A stretch of DNA of 7,692 nucleotides from Alphaproteobacteria bacterium (GCA_019237175.1 JAFAHP010000795.1:1-7692); one strand, 5' to 3'; positions 1-6,285 are shown, counted from the first letter of the stretch. Notes: generated by a model not told the origin, from the letters alone. Numbers and translations are program-made.

Positions 1-7
1 AGGCTTT

Positions 8-42
8 CCTCATGCTGAGGTGCCGCCGCAGGCGGCCTCGAA
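8..42. repeat. Palindromic intergenic repeat (two hairpins)
   Basis: Two adjacent hairpins are visible. CCTCA (8-12) pairs with TGAGG (16-20) across 3 bases, and GCCGCC (22-27) pairs with GGCGGC (31-36) across GCA. CTCGAAG follows. The CCTCATG...CTCGAAG pattern is a common chromosomal palindrome type in alphaproteobacteria. It lies beyond the 3' end of the GspH-like gene. I see no convincing gene in 1-185: the reading frames that cross it have no recognisable protein features and overlap the pseudopilin gene antisense. Confidence 0.6.
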
Positions 43-185
43 GCACGCACGGCAGCAATGCAGCCCGACACTTGGCGCCTAGGGCGATTCGATTACAGCC
101 TCTTTCGCCGGGAAGGCGACAAGTGATTTGCTGGTCCGCAAGGGCCATTTCCGATTTCACAAACCCTTCAGCCCCGCTTGATCGA

Positions 186-695
186 TCAGCGGCCATCGGC
201 GAGGCGCGGCCGACACAGCGGCGGGGTCAAGACGTAGTGCAGCGACACGGGCGGCAGCGACAGGATCACCTCGCCGCCATCGCAGGCGCCGGAAAAATGA
301 TAAAGAATCGGCTGTGGAACCGTCAGCTTCCAACCCGGGGGGAGATCGAGCGACAGCGTCTGCGGGTCTTCGCTTTGCGCGCGCCCCCCCCACCCTGACC
401 CTCCCGCGCCTGCGGGGGAGGGGAGGGAGGGGGCACCCGGTTTCGCCGCCGGGTCAGCAAGCACCCCAGCCCGGCCTGAACCACGCACCTTTTCCGGCAG
501 TTCAGAGAGCTGGCGTTCAAGGTCATCGCGCTCGAAAGCCGTCCGAACCCAGGCATAGAGCCGAACGAATTGAGGAGCGGCGATTGCGACCAAAACCGCA
601 ACGAGTGCCAACACCACCATCACCTCGATCAGTGTAAAGCCAAAATGGCGTTCACTCCTTTGGCAGGATTCCGATCTCCTTGTTGGCCGTCCCAT
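186..695 (-). CDS. T2SS minor pseudopilin, GspH-like
   Basis: Pseudopilins are inner-membrane proteins processed by the prepilin peptidase and built into the short T2SS pseudopilus. From ATG 695 the protein has 169 residues. The type III prepilin site is G19|FTLIE with Glu at +5, followed by a hydrophobic helix (about residues 20-42) ending in AAPQF. A soluble domain follows, with hydrophobic stretches LSLDLPPGWKLTV and EVILSLPP. Downstream of gspG and of this size, it best fits GspH, but the globular part is divergent and GspI or another minor pseudopilin is possible. The start is uncertain. ATG 695 gives a 19-residue leader and a 44-base overlap with gspG, but a good Shine-Dalgarno-like AAAGGAG (minus strand, 661-655) lies closer to the leader with no in-frame ATG, GTG or TTG after it. 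Residues about 86-105 (Pro/Gly/Ser/Ala-rich) are encoded by a palindromic repeat that appears inserted in frame. Confidence 0.8.
   Translation of the reverse strand: MGRPTRRSESCQRSERHFGFTLIEVMVVLALVAVLVAIAAPQFVRLYAWVRTAFERDDLERQLSELPEKVRGSGRAGVLADPAAKPGAPSLPSPAGAGGSGWGGRAQSEDPQTLSLDLPPGWKLTVPQPILYHFSGACDGGEVILSLPPVSLHYVLTPPLCRPRLADGR
384..434. repeat. Palindromic repeat inside the GspH-like gene
   Basis: Arms CCTCCCGCGC (400-409) and GCGGGGGAGG (412-421) pair with one mismatch across a 2-base loop, and C-rich and G-rich flanks extend the palindrome. The right arm is identical to arms at 3254-3263 and 3688-3697 and is the complement of 3181-3190 and 3675-3684. The 13-mer CCCACCCTGACCC (389-401) occurs inverted at 5667-5679. 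The segment encodes a Pro/Gly/Ser-rich stretch without breaking the pseudopilin frame. Confidence 0.7.
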
Positions 696-1152
696 CGGCG
701 CTGGGCTTGCCTTCCGGACCATAGCTGTAGAGCGAAAAGGGCGGGTTGCCGGTGCCCGAATAAGCGTAGTTGAACGGGTGTCCCCAGGCATCGTCGGGGA
801 GCGCGTCTTCGAGATAGGGACCGCGCCACTGCGCCCGCAGCTGCGGGTCGGTCGGCGCGCTCACCAACAACGCCAAACCCTCCTCGGTGGTTGGATAACG
901 CCCGATGTCGAGCCGCAGCGTGTCGAGTGCCGTCCGCAGCTCGCGGATTTGCGTTTGGGTTGTCGTCACCTTCGAGCTGTCAAGCCGCTCCAAGAGACGC
1001 GGGCCGACGAGCCCGGCGAGGAGGCCGATAATGACAAGAACGATCAGCAGCTCGAGCAGTGTGAAGCCGGCGCTCGCCTGCGCCGATCGCCTCCCGCCCC
1101 CCGGACGCGGGCAGGGCGGCCCGGGGAAAATCAGCGGATGGTACGTCCTCAT
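652..1152 (-). CDS. gspG: T2SS major pseudopilin GspG
   Basis: GspG is the main subunit of the T2SS pseudopilus. The type III prepilin site G|FTLLELLIVLVIIGLLAGLVGPRL is visible, with Glu at +5 and the conserved Pro in the hydrophobic helix. The soluble domain has the GspG signature order: RYPTTEEGLALLV, then WRGPYLEDALPDDAWGHPFNY, then YSYGPEGKP. These correspond to the family YPTTEQGL, W.GPYL...PKDPWG.PY and SYGADGK motifs and include the acidic residues of the calcium-binding C-terminal region. ATG 1152 is the first in-frame ATG, giving 166 residues. A TTG at 1188 would add 12 residues. Even from ATG 1152 the leader is long (29 residues against about 6-10 usually) and is Pro/Gly/Arg-rich over 1090-1130, a GC-rich stretch that resembles the local repeats. 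It is probably co-transcribed with the overlapping GspH-like gene and divergent from gspE. Confidence 0.93.
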   Translation of the reverse strand: MRTYHPLIFPGPPCPRPGGGRRSAQASAGFTLLELLIVLVIIGLLAGLVGPRLLERLDSSKVTTTQTQIRELRTALDTLRLDIGRYPTTEEGLALLVSAPTDPQLRAQWRGPYLEDALPDDAWGHPFNYAYSGTGNPPFSLYSYGPEGKPSADGTANKEIGILPKE

Positions 1153-1420
1153 CGCTTCGTCACCGGGGTTGCCGAACCCATCGATCAAGCCTGCCGCCGC
1201 CGCCCCGGTGCAAGCCCGGACCCAACTTTGAACCGCACGGGCGGCGGTCCGATGGATCCCGGCTTTCGCCCGGGAAAGTGGTGTGATCTCAGGGGTAGTT
1301 CCTCGTTCCCAGTCCGGAAGAGCCCGAATCCAAGATCCCGATCAATATACCGTTTGCAAAAAAGGTCAATCGGCTCGCGCCGCTGGCTTCGCCGCGACCA
1401 TACGAGTATTGGATAGAGTG
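1153..1420. promoter_or_regulatory. Divergent intergenic region between gspG and gspE
   Basis: Both transcription units should start here because the flanking genes point away from each other. The most AT-rich part is about 1340-1370, with AATATACC on the plus strand. On the minus strand TTGACC (1369-1364) lies 14 bases before TATATT (1349-1344), which is too close for a canonical sigma-70 promoter. No convincing -35/-10 pair is seen for either direction. A short palindrome with arms TCCCGG (1257-1262) and CCGGGA (1270-1275) resembles a common alphaproteobacterial intergenic repeat. No operator or riboswitch was recognised. Confidence 0.4.
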
Positions 1421-3157
1421 ATGGACGATCTTGTGCTCTACTCCGCCGGCGAGCGTGATTCAACGCTGTTAGCCGCACCGATCGGGCAGATCTTAGTGGC
1501 GCATGGTTTTGTCAGCGCCGGTGATCTCGAACGCGGACTGGCCTTTCAGAAACGTTTTGGCGGGCGGATTGGCGCCGTATTGGTGCGAATCGGTGCCTTG
1601 TCGGAGAGCAATCTGCTGCTCGCGTTATCCGAACAGCTCGGCCTTCCCGTCCTTGGCAGCGGTGATCTGCCGCCGGACCCCGCCCCGGTCCTCGCCGCGA
1701 TGCAGCGCTCAGGCCATTTGCCCGAATGGTGGCTCGACCAAGAGGCAATCGTGTGGGTGAACGCCGCCGACGGCACGGTCTGCTGCGTCGCCCGCGATCC
1801 ACTGTCGTCGAGCCTCGCCGAGGCGGTCGAGCTCGCCTTTGGGGCGCAGCCTGTCCAATGGTGGCTCGTGCCGACCCAGGAGCTCGACCGCATGCTCGAC
1901 ACCGTCGAGCAGGCACTACGCCAGGAGCGCCACAATGTGCTGGACGAGGTCAGCCATCTGCGCCACCTCGCGGAAGAAGCGCCGGTCGTCGAGTTGGTCA
2001 GCAATACTCTGTCGCAGGCGCTCGGCGAGCGCGCCTCCGATATCCATGTCGAGCCCGAAGAACGGCGCTTCCGAATCCGTTACCGCATCGACGGCGTTCT
2101 GCATACGCGGCTGAACCAGCCGCGCGAGCGCTATGATGCCGTCGGCTCGCGCATCAAGCTTTTGGCGGGAATGGACATCGCCGAGCGCCGGCTGCCGCAG
2201 GACGGGCGCACGACGCAGCGCATCAACGGCCAGCAGGTCGACATCCGGGTGTCCGCGCTGCCCGGGACCTGGGGCGAATCCCTGGTCCTGCGCCTGTTGC
2301 CCAAGGAGCGTCAGCAGCTCCATCTCGAAGCGCTCGGCATGGCGCCCGATCACCGCGGATCGTTTTCCGCCGCGATCACCGAGCCCAATGGCATCCTGCT
2401 GGTGACCGGTCCGACCGGCTCCGGCAAGTCGACTACGCTCTACGCCGCGCTCGAGGCGATCAACGACGGCAAAAAGAAGATCATCACTGCCGAGGACCCC
2501 GTCGAATACGACATTGTCGGGATCAACCAGGTGCAGGTTCATGCCGAGATCGGCTACAGCTTCGCCCGCGCGCTGCGCTCGATCCTACGGCAGGACCCGG
2601 ACATCATCATGATTGGCGAGATCCGCGACCCCGAAACCGCACAGATCGCGGTTCAGTCGTCGCTGACCGGGCATCTGGTGTTTTCCACGCTGCACACCAA
2701 TGACGCGATTTCGGCCTTTACCCGTCTTGTCGACATGGGTGTCGAGCCGTTCCTGATCGCGGCCTCGCTGCGCATGGTAATCGCCCAACGGCTGGTACGC
2801 CGGTTGTGCGCGCGCTGCGCCGCGGACACCGAGCCGCCCTCCGACCAGATCCTCGCCGAGTTGCAGCCGACAATCGCCCCCGAGGCATTGGATCGAGCCC
2901 GCTGGCGGCGCAGCATCGGCTGCACGGAATGCCAGGATACCGGCTATCGCGGCCGCGTTGGCATCTACGAAATGGTCGAGGTCGTCGAGCCGTTGCAGGA
3001 GGCGATCCTGCACCGTTTGCCGGTGCATGAGGTTGTCGAAATTGCGCGCTCCGCCGGCGTCCGCTCGCTGCGCCAGGACGGGCTGGTCAAGGCGGCTGCC
3101 GGCGTTACCAGCGTCGATGAGGTAATGCGCGTCACCGGCCTCAAGATCGCGGACTGA
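1421..3157 (+). CDS. gspE: T2SS assembly ATPase GspE
   Basis: GspE is the cytoplasmic hexameric ATPase that drives pseudopilus assembly from the inner-membrane platform. From ATG 1421 it has 578 residues, typical for the family. Residues about 20-78 form the N-terminal T2SSE_N/MshEN-type domain. The secretion-ATPase core has Walker A GPTGSGKST (330-338, Lys336), an Asp box TAEDPVEY (356-363), a Walker B region IIMIGEIRD with Glu400, and a His box with LTGHLVFSTLHTND (415-428). A zinc-binding tetracysteine, C463xxC466 and C501xxC504, is intact and separates GspE/PilB-type assembly ATPases from PilT-type retraction ATPases. The frame is open back to 1283, but ATG 1421 starts close to the N-terminal domain, and the extra upstream residues have no family resemblance. 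The pseudopilin neighbours favour GspE over PilB. The next gene is not gspF, the usual partner. Confidence 0.95.
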   Translation: MDDLVLYSAGERDSTLLAAPIGQILVAHGFVSAGDLERGLAFQKRFGGRIGAVLVRIGALSESNLLLALSEQLGLPVLGSGDLPPDPAPVLAAMQRSGHLPEWWLDQEAIVWVNAADGTVCCVARDPLSSSLAEAVELAFGAQPVQWWLVPTQELDRMLDTVEQALRQERHNVLDEVSHLRHLAEEAPVVELVSNTLSQALGERASDIHVEPEERRFRIRYRIDGVLHTRLNQPRERYDAVGSRIKLLAGMDIAERRLPQDGRTTQRINGQQVDIRVSALPGTWGESLVLRLLPKERQQLHLEALGMAPDHRGSFSAAITEPNGILLVTGPTGSGKSTTLYAALEAINDGKKKIITAEDPVEYDIVGINQVQVHAEIGYSFARALRSILRQDPDIIMIGEIRDPETAQIAVQSSLTGHLVFSTLHTNDAISAFTRLVDMGVEPFLIAASLRMVIAQRLVRRLCARCAADTEPPSDQILAELQPTIAPEALDRARWRRSIGCTECQDTGYRGRVGIYEMVEVVEPLQEAILHRLPVHEVVEIARSAGVRSLRQDGLVKAAAGVTSVDEVMRVTGLKIAD

Positions 3158-3175
3158 CGGTGGCAAAGTGGCATT

Positions 3176-3702
3176 TGGTTCCTCCCCCGCGCAGCCGGAT
3201 AGGGGTAAGGCGCCGCGGATGGCCCGCGCCGGGTCGGGCTTCCTCCTCCGCTTGCGGGGGAGGGGAACCATGCGAAGCATGGTGGAGGGGGCCTTGCGTG
3301 CACCAAGCAGAACATTTAGCCGCGCCCGCGAGTTGCGCCGCAGAATGACCCTGCCGGAGGTCGTCCTCTGGGAAGTGCTGCGGAAAGGACGGCTGGCAGG
3401 TTTACGCTTTCGGCGGCAACACCCGATTGGACCTTACATCCTCGATTTTTTCTGTCTCTCTGCTCGCATGGCGGTTGAGGTGGACGGGTTTGCACATGAT
3501 ACCGCCGCTCAGGGCCGCCACGATCAGCGACGAGAGGCATGGCTTGCGGCCCGAGGGATCCGGGTGTTCCGCATCCTCGCGAGTGATGTGTTGCGCGACG
3601 AGCGATTGGAGGGGGTTCTGCTCGAGATCGAACGGGCGGCAGCACTCGCCCCCTCCGGCGCGCGGCGCGCGTCACCTCCCCCGCAAAGCGGGGGAGGAAC
3701 CA
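3176..3702. mobile_element. Palindromic element with 15-bp terminal inverted repeats carrying a DUF559 nuclease gene
   Basis: The outer ends are a perfect 15-bp inverted repeat: TGGTTCCTCCCCCGC at 3176-3190 and its complement at 3688-3702. Inside, a left hairpin has arms CCTCCTCCGC (3242-3251) and GCGGGGGAGG (3254-3263). A right hairpin has perfect 10-bp arms at 3675-3684 and 3688-3697 with an AAA loop. Between them lies the DUF559 coding region. The element starts 18 bases after the gspE stop and ends 29 bases before the pseudopilin +1 Phe codon. No clear target duplication is seen; ATT at 3173-3175 and 3702-3704 is too short to be informative and overlaps the repeat. Reading this as a mobile unit is inference from its ends, cargo and the related locus at 5891-5991. 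Confidence 0.55.
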
Positions 3703-4313
3703 TTCCTTCCGGCCGCCCCGGTGCCGCCGGGTTTACGATTATCGAAATCCTCGTCGTGTTGATCATCGTCGCCCTGATCAGCGGCATCCTGCTGTTCGCC
3801 TTCGAGCGCGTGCTCGATATCCGCGTCCGCCTCGCCGCCTTTCTCGAAGGCAGCGACGTGCCGACTCTGGTCGCCGGCTGGTTTCGCAATTCGGTCGAGG
3901 GCCTGCTGCCGGACATCGAGGGGGGCGGCGACCGGTTCACTGACAGCCCGCGCAGCTTCAGCGGTCTCTCGGTAGCGCCGATCGACGGCATGGCGGGGGT
4001 GCCGACAAGGATCACCTGGCGGCTCGACTTTGAAGCCGGCGCCGGTCGCACCTATCTGCGCTATCGCGACGCTGACGGCGACCCGCTGACCGTGGCGTCT
4101 TGGCCCGGCGATCTCGGGAGCCTGAGCTATTGCGGCGCCGACTTGTCCTGCGGCGACCGCTGGCCGCCGCCCATGGAACGAGCGAGCGAACTGCCGGCGC
4201 TGATCCGCCTGAACGCGGTCAAGGGCACGGATTTCTGGCCGATCCTGGCCGCACCGCAGGCCGATCGCGCGCCGCTGCCGAAAATCCCCAGGTTCGACAC
4301 CCCGGGGCGATGA
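3270..4313 (+). CDS. DUF559 endonuclease domain fused in frame to a GspJ-like pseudopilin
   Basis: One uninterrupted frame encodes 347 residues from ATG 3270. Residues about 14-123 are a DUF559 domain (Vsr-like PD-(D/E)xK nuclease superfamily). Motifs include LRFRRQHPIGPYILDF with Asp59, the catalytic-type AVEVDGFAH with Glu70, Asp72 and His76, and RREAWLAARGIRVFR. All look intact. A Pro/Gly/Ser linker from the repeat (128-150) leads to prepilin site G154|FTIIE with Glu at +5 and a hydrophobic helix. The 193-residue globular part has WFRNSVEG, ITWRLDFE and TYLRYRD, resembling GspJ. Start 3270 follows GGAGG (3259-3263) at 6 bases; the frame is open back to 3168. If translated whole, the prepilin peptidase would cut off a 154-residue nuclease leader on the cytoplasmic side. 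Alternatively gspJ starts separately; the only start-like codon near the leader is AUU 3702. No stop separates the parts. Pseudopilin and nuclease identities are secure; use of the fusion is not. Confidence 0.75.
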   Translation: MRSMVEGALRAPSRTFSRARELRRRMTLPEVVLWEVLRKGRLAGLRFRRQHPIGPYILDFFCLSARMAVEVDGFAHDTAAQGRHDQRREAWLAARGIRVFRILASDVLRDERLEGVLLEIERAAALAPSGARRASPPPQSGGGTIPSGRPGAAGFTIIEILVVLIIVALISGILLFAFERVLDIRVRLAAFLEGSDVPTLVAGWFRNSVEGLLPDIEGGGDRFTDSPRSFSGLSVAPIDGMAGVPTRITWRLDFEAGAGRTYLRYRDADGDPLTVASWPGDLGSLSYCGADLSCGDRWPPPMERASELPALIRLNAVKGTDFWPILAAPQADRAPLPKIPRFDTPGR

Positions 4314-4361
4314 CTTGCAACTAACTTCATGGATCCTCAATACGCCCCCGCGCCCTCTGCC

Positions 4362-4425
4362 CCTCACCCTCCCGCTTCGCGGGTCCCTCCCTCTCCTCGC
4401 ACGCGGGGAGAGGGATGGGGTGAGG
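4362..4425. repeat. Multi-hairpin palindromic repeat between gspJ and gspK
   Basis: Outer arms CCTCACCC (4362-4369) and GGGTGAGG (4418-4425) enclose two hairpins. One has CCCGC (4371-4375) with GCGGG (4379-4383). The other has 12-base arms 4389-4400 and 4403-4414 with one mismatch and an AC loop. This is a REP-like cloverleaf. It has no stop in the gspK frame, so the open frame extends upstream through it to ATG 4329. It could modulate read-through or mRNA stability within the operon, which is inference. Confidence 0.7.
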
Positions 4426-4466
4426 CGCTGGTGACGCTGTGGAAATCGTGCGAATGCCGTAGGGCG

Positions 4467-5555
4467 ATGACCGCGCGGCGCGAGGAGGGTTTTGTTCTCG
4501 TCGCGACGATCTGGTTCGTGGCGCTGCTCGCCGTGGTCGCAGTGATCATCGCCGGTTGGCTCGAGCGCAGTCTCGGCCGGGCGACGGCGCTAAAGGACCG
4601 CGTCGCGGCGCACGGCGAAATGATCGGCACCGTCGACCGGGTCGCGTTTTTGATGCTGACCGGCTATTACAGCCCGCGCGGCATCGAAGTCGGCAATCCC
4701 GGTGGGTTGGTCGACGAAGCGTTCCCGAATACGCTCGACTTCGCGCGCGGCGCCGGTACCCCATACATCGGGCTCGACGACCAGCCCTATCGCGCAGGCG
4801 CGATCATTCTGCGTCTGCAGGACGACCACGGGCTCCTCAATCTAAGTTATCCGGACGGGTATTTCCTCAGCGGCGTGTTGCGCCAATATGGCGTTTCCGA
4901 CAACGACACCGGGGTCCTGCTCGACCGGCTGCTCGACTACACCAACAAGTCGCCCTTGATCCATCTCAACGGTGCCAGTGTCGATAGCTACATTCGCGCC
5001 GGCCGCCCGGCGCCGCGCGACAATCCGCTGCTGACGCCGTGGGAGCCCCATCGCGTGCTCGGCTGGGACGAGTATGCGAATTTGTGGAAGGGTCCCGAGC
5101 CGTTTTCCGAGTTGGTATCGGTGCGCGCGATCGCCGGGCTCAACCCCAATACCGCGCCCGCCGCGGTGCTCCGCGCCATCCCGGGGCTCGACGAGAACGC
5201 TGTCGACCACCTGCTGAACTACCGGGCTACCCGGCTCATTCTGCAACCGACCGATCTCGATATCGCCGCCGGCATGGCGGTGCCGGTCGATCCGCTGCGC
5301 TTCAACTATTTCCCGGCGGACAGCCTGCGGCTGACAATGATGGCCGCGCGGTATCCGCTGGTCCGCGAGGTCGTGATTCGCCTGACGCCGATCGGGACTG
5401 CACCCTTCCGAATCGATTACGTCGTGGAACGCCCGCAAACGGTGGCCGATCGTGCTCTCTTGAGCCGCACCGGAATCACCGTGCTGCCGATGCCCGCCGA
5501 CATCCCATCCCCTGAGCAGAAACCGGTTACGGCCAATCTGGCGGGCGGCGGCTGA
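4467..5555 (+). CDS. gspK: T2SS minor pseudopilin GspK
   Basis: GspK is the large minor pseudopilin that caps the tip of the T2SS pseudopilus with GspI and GspJ. From ATG 4467 the protein has 362 residues, about normal for GspK. It has a short leader MTARREEG|F, a hydrophobic helix (about 9-30), and no Glu at +5, as is usual for GspK. The family core LQDDHGLLNL (117-126, compare D..G..NLN) is present. The SAM-like/helix-hairpin-helix region contains VRAIAGLNPNTAPAAVLRAIPGL, with NPNTAP at 226-231. The frame is open back to ATG 4329, but those 46 extra residues are repeat-derived, Pro-rich and have no ribosome binding site, so 4467 is preferred. A weak AGGG lies just before 4467. It is probably in one transcript with gspE and gspJ. 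Confidence 0.85.
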   Translation: MTARREEGFVLVATIWFVALLAVVAVIIAGWLERSLGRATALKDRVAAHGEMIGTVDRVAFLMLTGYYSPRGIEVGNPGGLVDEAFPNTLDFARGAGTPYIGLDDQPYRAGAIILRLQDDHGLLNLSYPDGYFLSGVLRQYGVSDNDTGVLLDRLLDYTNKSPLIHLNGASVDSYIRAGRPAPRDNPLLTPWEPHRVLGWDEYANLWKGPEPFSELVSVRAIAGLNPNTAPAAVLRAIPGLDENAVDHLLNYRATRLILQPTDLDIAAGMAVPVDPLRFNYFPADSLRLTMMAARYPLVREVVIRLTPIGTAPFRIDYVVERPQTVADRALLSRTGITVLPMPADIPSPEQKPVTANLAGGG

Positions 5556-5646
5556 GGTCGAGGGCGGTGCATGGGAGCCGCTTCAGCCACCCGTCACCCT
5601 CCCCTCTCCCCCTGGGGCTATGGCATTCACGGATCGCCAACTTGTT

Positions 5647-5669
5647 CCCGCCCCCATGATGGGGGCGGG
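5647..5669. repeat. Perfect 10-bp GC-rich hairpin after gspK
   Basis: CCCGCCCCCA (5647-5656) and TGGGGGCGGG (5660-5669) are perfect complements around TGA. The following GGGTCAGGGTGGG (5667-5679) is the inverse of a 13-mer in the repeat inside the GspH-like gene, so the two belong to the same repeat family. There is no T-tract, so it is not a canonical terminator. Confidence 0.65.
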
Positions 5670-5776
5670 TCAGGGTGGGAGTGATGCTGCCGAGCTCTCA
5701 AGTCGGGGTGACGCGACACCAACTGCCGATTTTTCGTTTCCGCTTGCTCGATGCGGCGGCGTTCACCCCCTCCCAA

Positions 5777-5816
5777 CCTCCCCCATCGAGGGTCCCATCG
5801 AGGGGGAGGGGTTTTT
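5777..5816 (+). terminator. Probable Rho-independent terminator of the gspE-J-K unit
   Basis: Arms CCTCCCCC (5777-5784) and GGGGGAGG (5802-5809) pair perfectly. The internal TCGA motifs (5786-5789 and 5798-5801) can extend the stem with one bulge, and TTTTT follows at 5812-5816. It lies about 220 bases after the gspK stop with no gene between. The hairpin belongs to the same C/G-rich repeat style as the others, so terminator activity may be incidental. Confidence 0.5.
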
Positions 5817-5890
5817 AAATAGCGATTAGGTTGGTTCTGCAAGTCATTCACGATACGTAGGAAATTGCGTGAATACGATAGCGCACAGCG

Positions 5891-5991
5891 GGCGAGGGGG
5901 ACCATGGGCAGCAGCATGGTGGAGGGGGCCTTGCGAGCGCCCCCTCCGGCTCGCTTCGCGCGCCACCTCCCCCACGTCGCGGGGCAGGAAC
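5891..5991. repeat. Cargo-less copy of the DUF559-bearing element
   Basis: Positions 5913-5935 match 3276-3298 over 23 identical bases, which is the left inner flank of the DUF559 element. Positions 5938-5991 match 3647-3700 at 45 of 54 bases without gaps, which is its right inner flank. In this copy the flanks are joined by only 2 bases (AG), whereas the element near gspE has 348 bases of nuclease coding sequence there. The first ATG (5904) and second ATG (5916) and the following codons MVEGALRAP are kept, then a 38-codon frame runs to TGA 6018. The outer left inverted arm is missing. Confidence 0.7.
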
Positions 5992-6205
5992 TCAACGCCG
6001 CTAACCTTCGGAAAAGATGACGACAAAACGAGCCGCGCCCATTCGAGTCGAAACGGCAGGGGCCTGTCGTTCGCGCACGGACCGTTGACAGCGAAGTAAG
6101 GCATTGAGGCTCGGCAAGTAGTCGGACCAAGATGAGAAATTCGGCAAATTCCTCTACCGCTGTCCCGGCCTTCGCGGCTGTAATCCAATTGTGTGCCTAA
6201 CCTAA

Positions 6206-6285
6206 TTCGTCGCCCCCGCGAAAGCGGGGGCCCAGGGCAAGAGATTGAAATCTCTGGGTTCCCGCTTGCTGCGGGAACGACCGAA
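6206..6285. repeat. Three-hairpin palindromic intergenic repeat
   Basis: Three consecutive hairpins are visible. GCCCCCGC (6212-6219) pairs with GCGGGGGC (6224-6231) across GAAA. AGAGATT (6240-6246) pairs with AATCTCT (6249-6255). GTTCCCGC (6258-6265) pairs with GCGGGAAC (6271-6278). TTCGTCG and CGACCGAA at the edges form an imperfect outer pair. This is a common alphaproteobacterial chromosomal repeat design and differs in sequence from the CCTCCCCCGC family. Confidence 0.7.

Noticed and set aside
12..398. Plus-strand open frame at the window start
   Set aside because: It is Arg/Pro-rich, runs antisense through the GspH-like gene and a palindromic repeat, and shows no domain.
1283..1420. 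Upstream extension of gspE to ATG 1283
   Set aside because: The extra 46 residues have no family resemblance and include the likely promoter region; ATG 1421 fits the GspE N-terminal domain and length.
3173..3704. ATT direct repeat as target-site duplication of the DUF559 element
   Set aside because: Three bases, partly inside the inverted repeat, are expected by chance and cannot define an insertion event.
5869..6099. 76-codon plus-strand frame between gspK and the secreted-protein gene
   Set aside because: Its composition comes from the palindromic repeat at 5891-5991 and it uses a different frame from the element-derived MVEGALRAP reading; no protein features.
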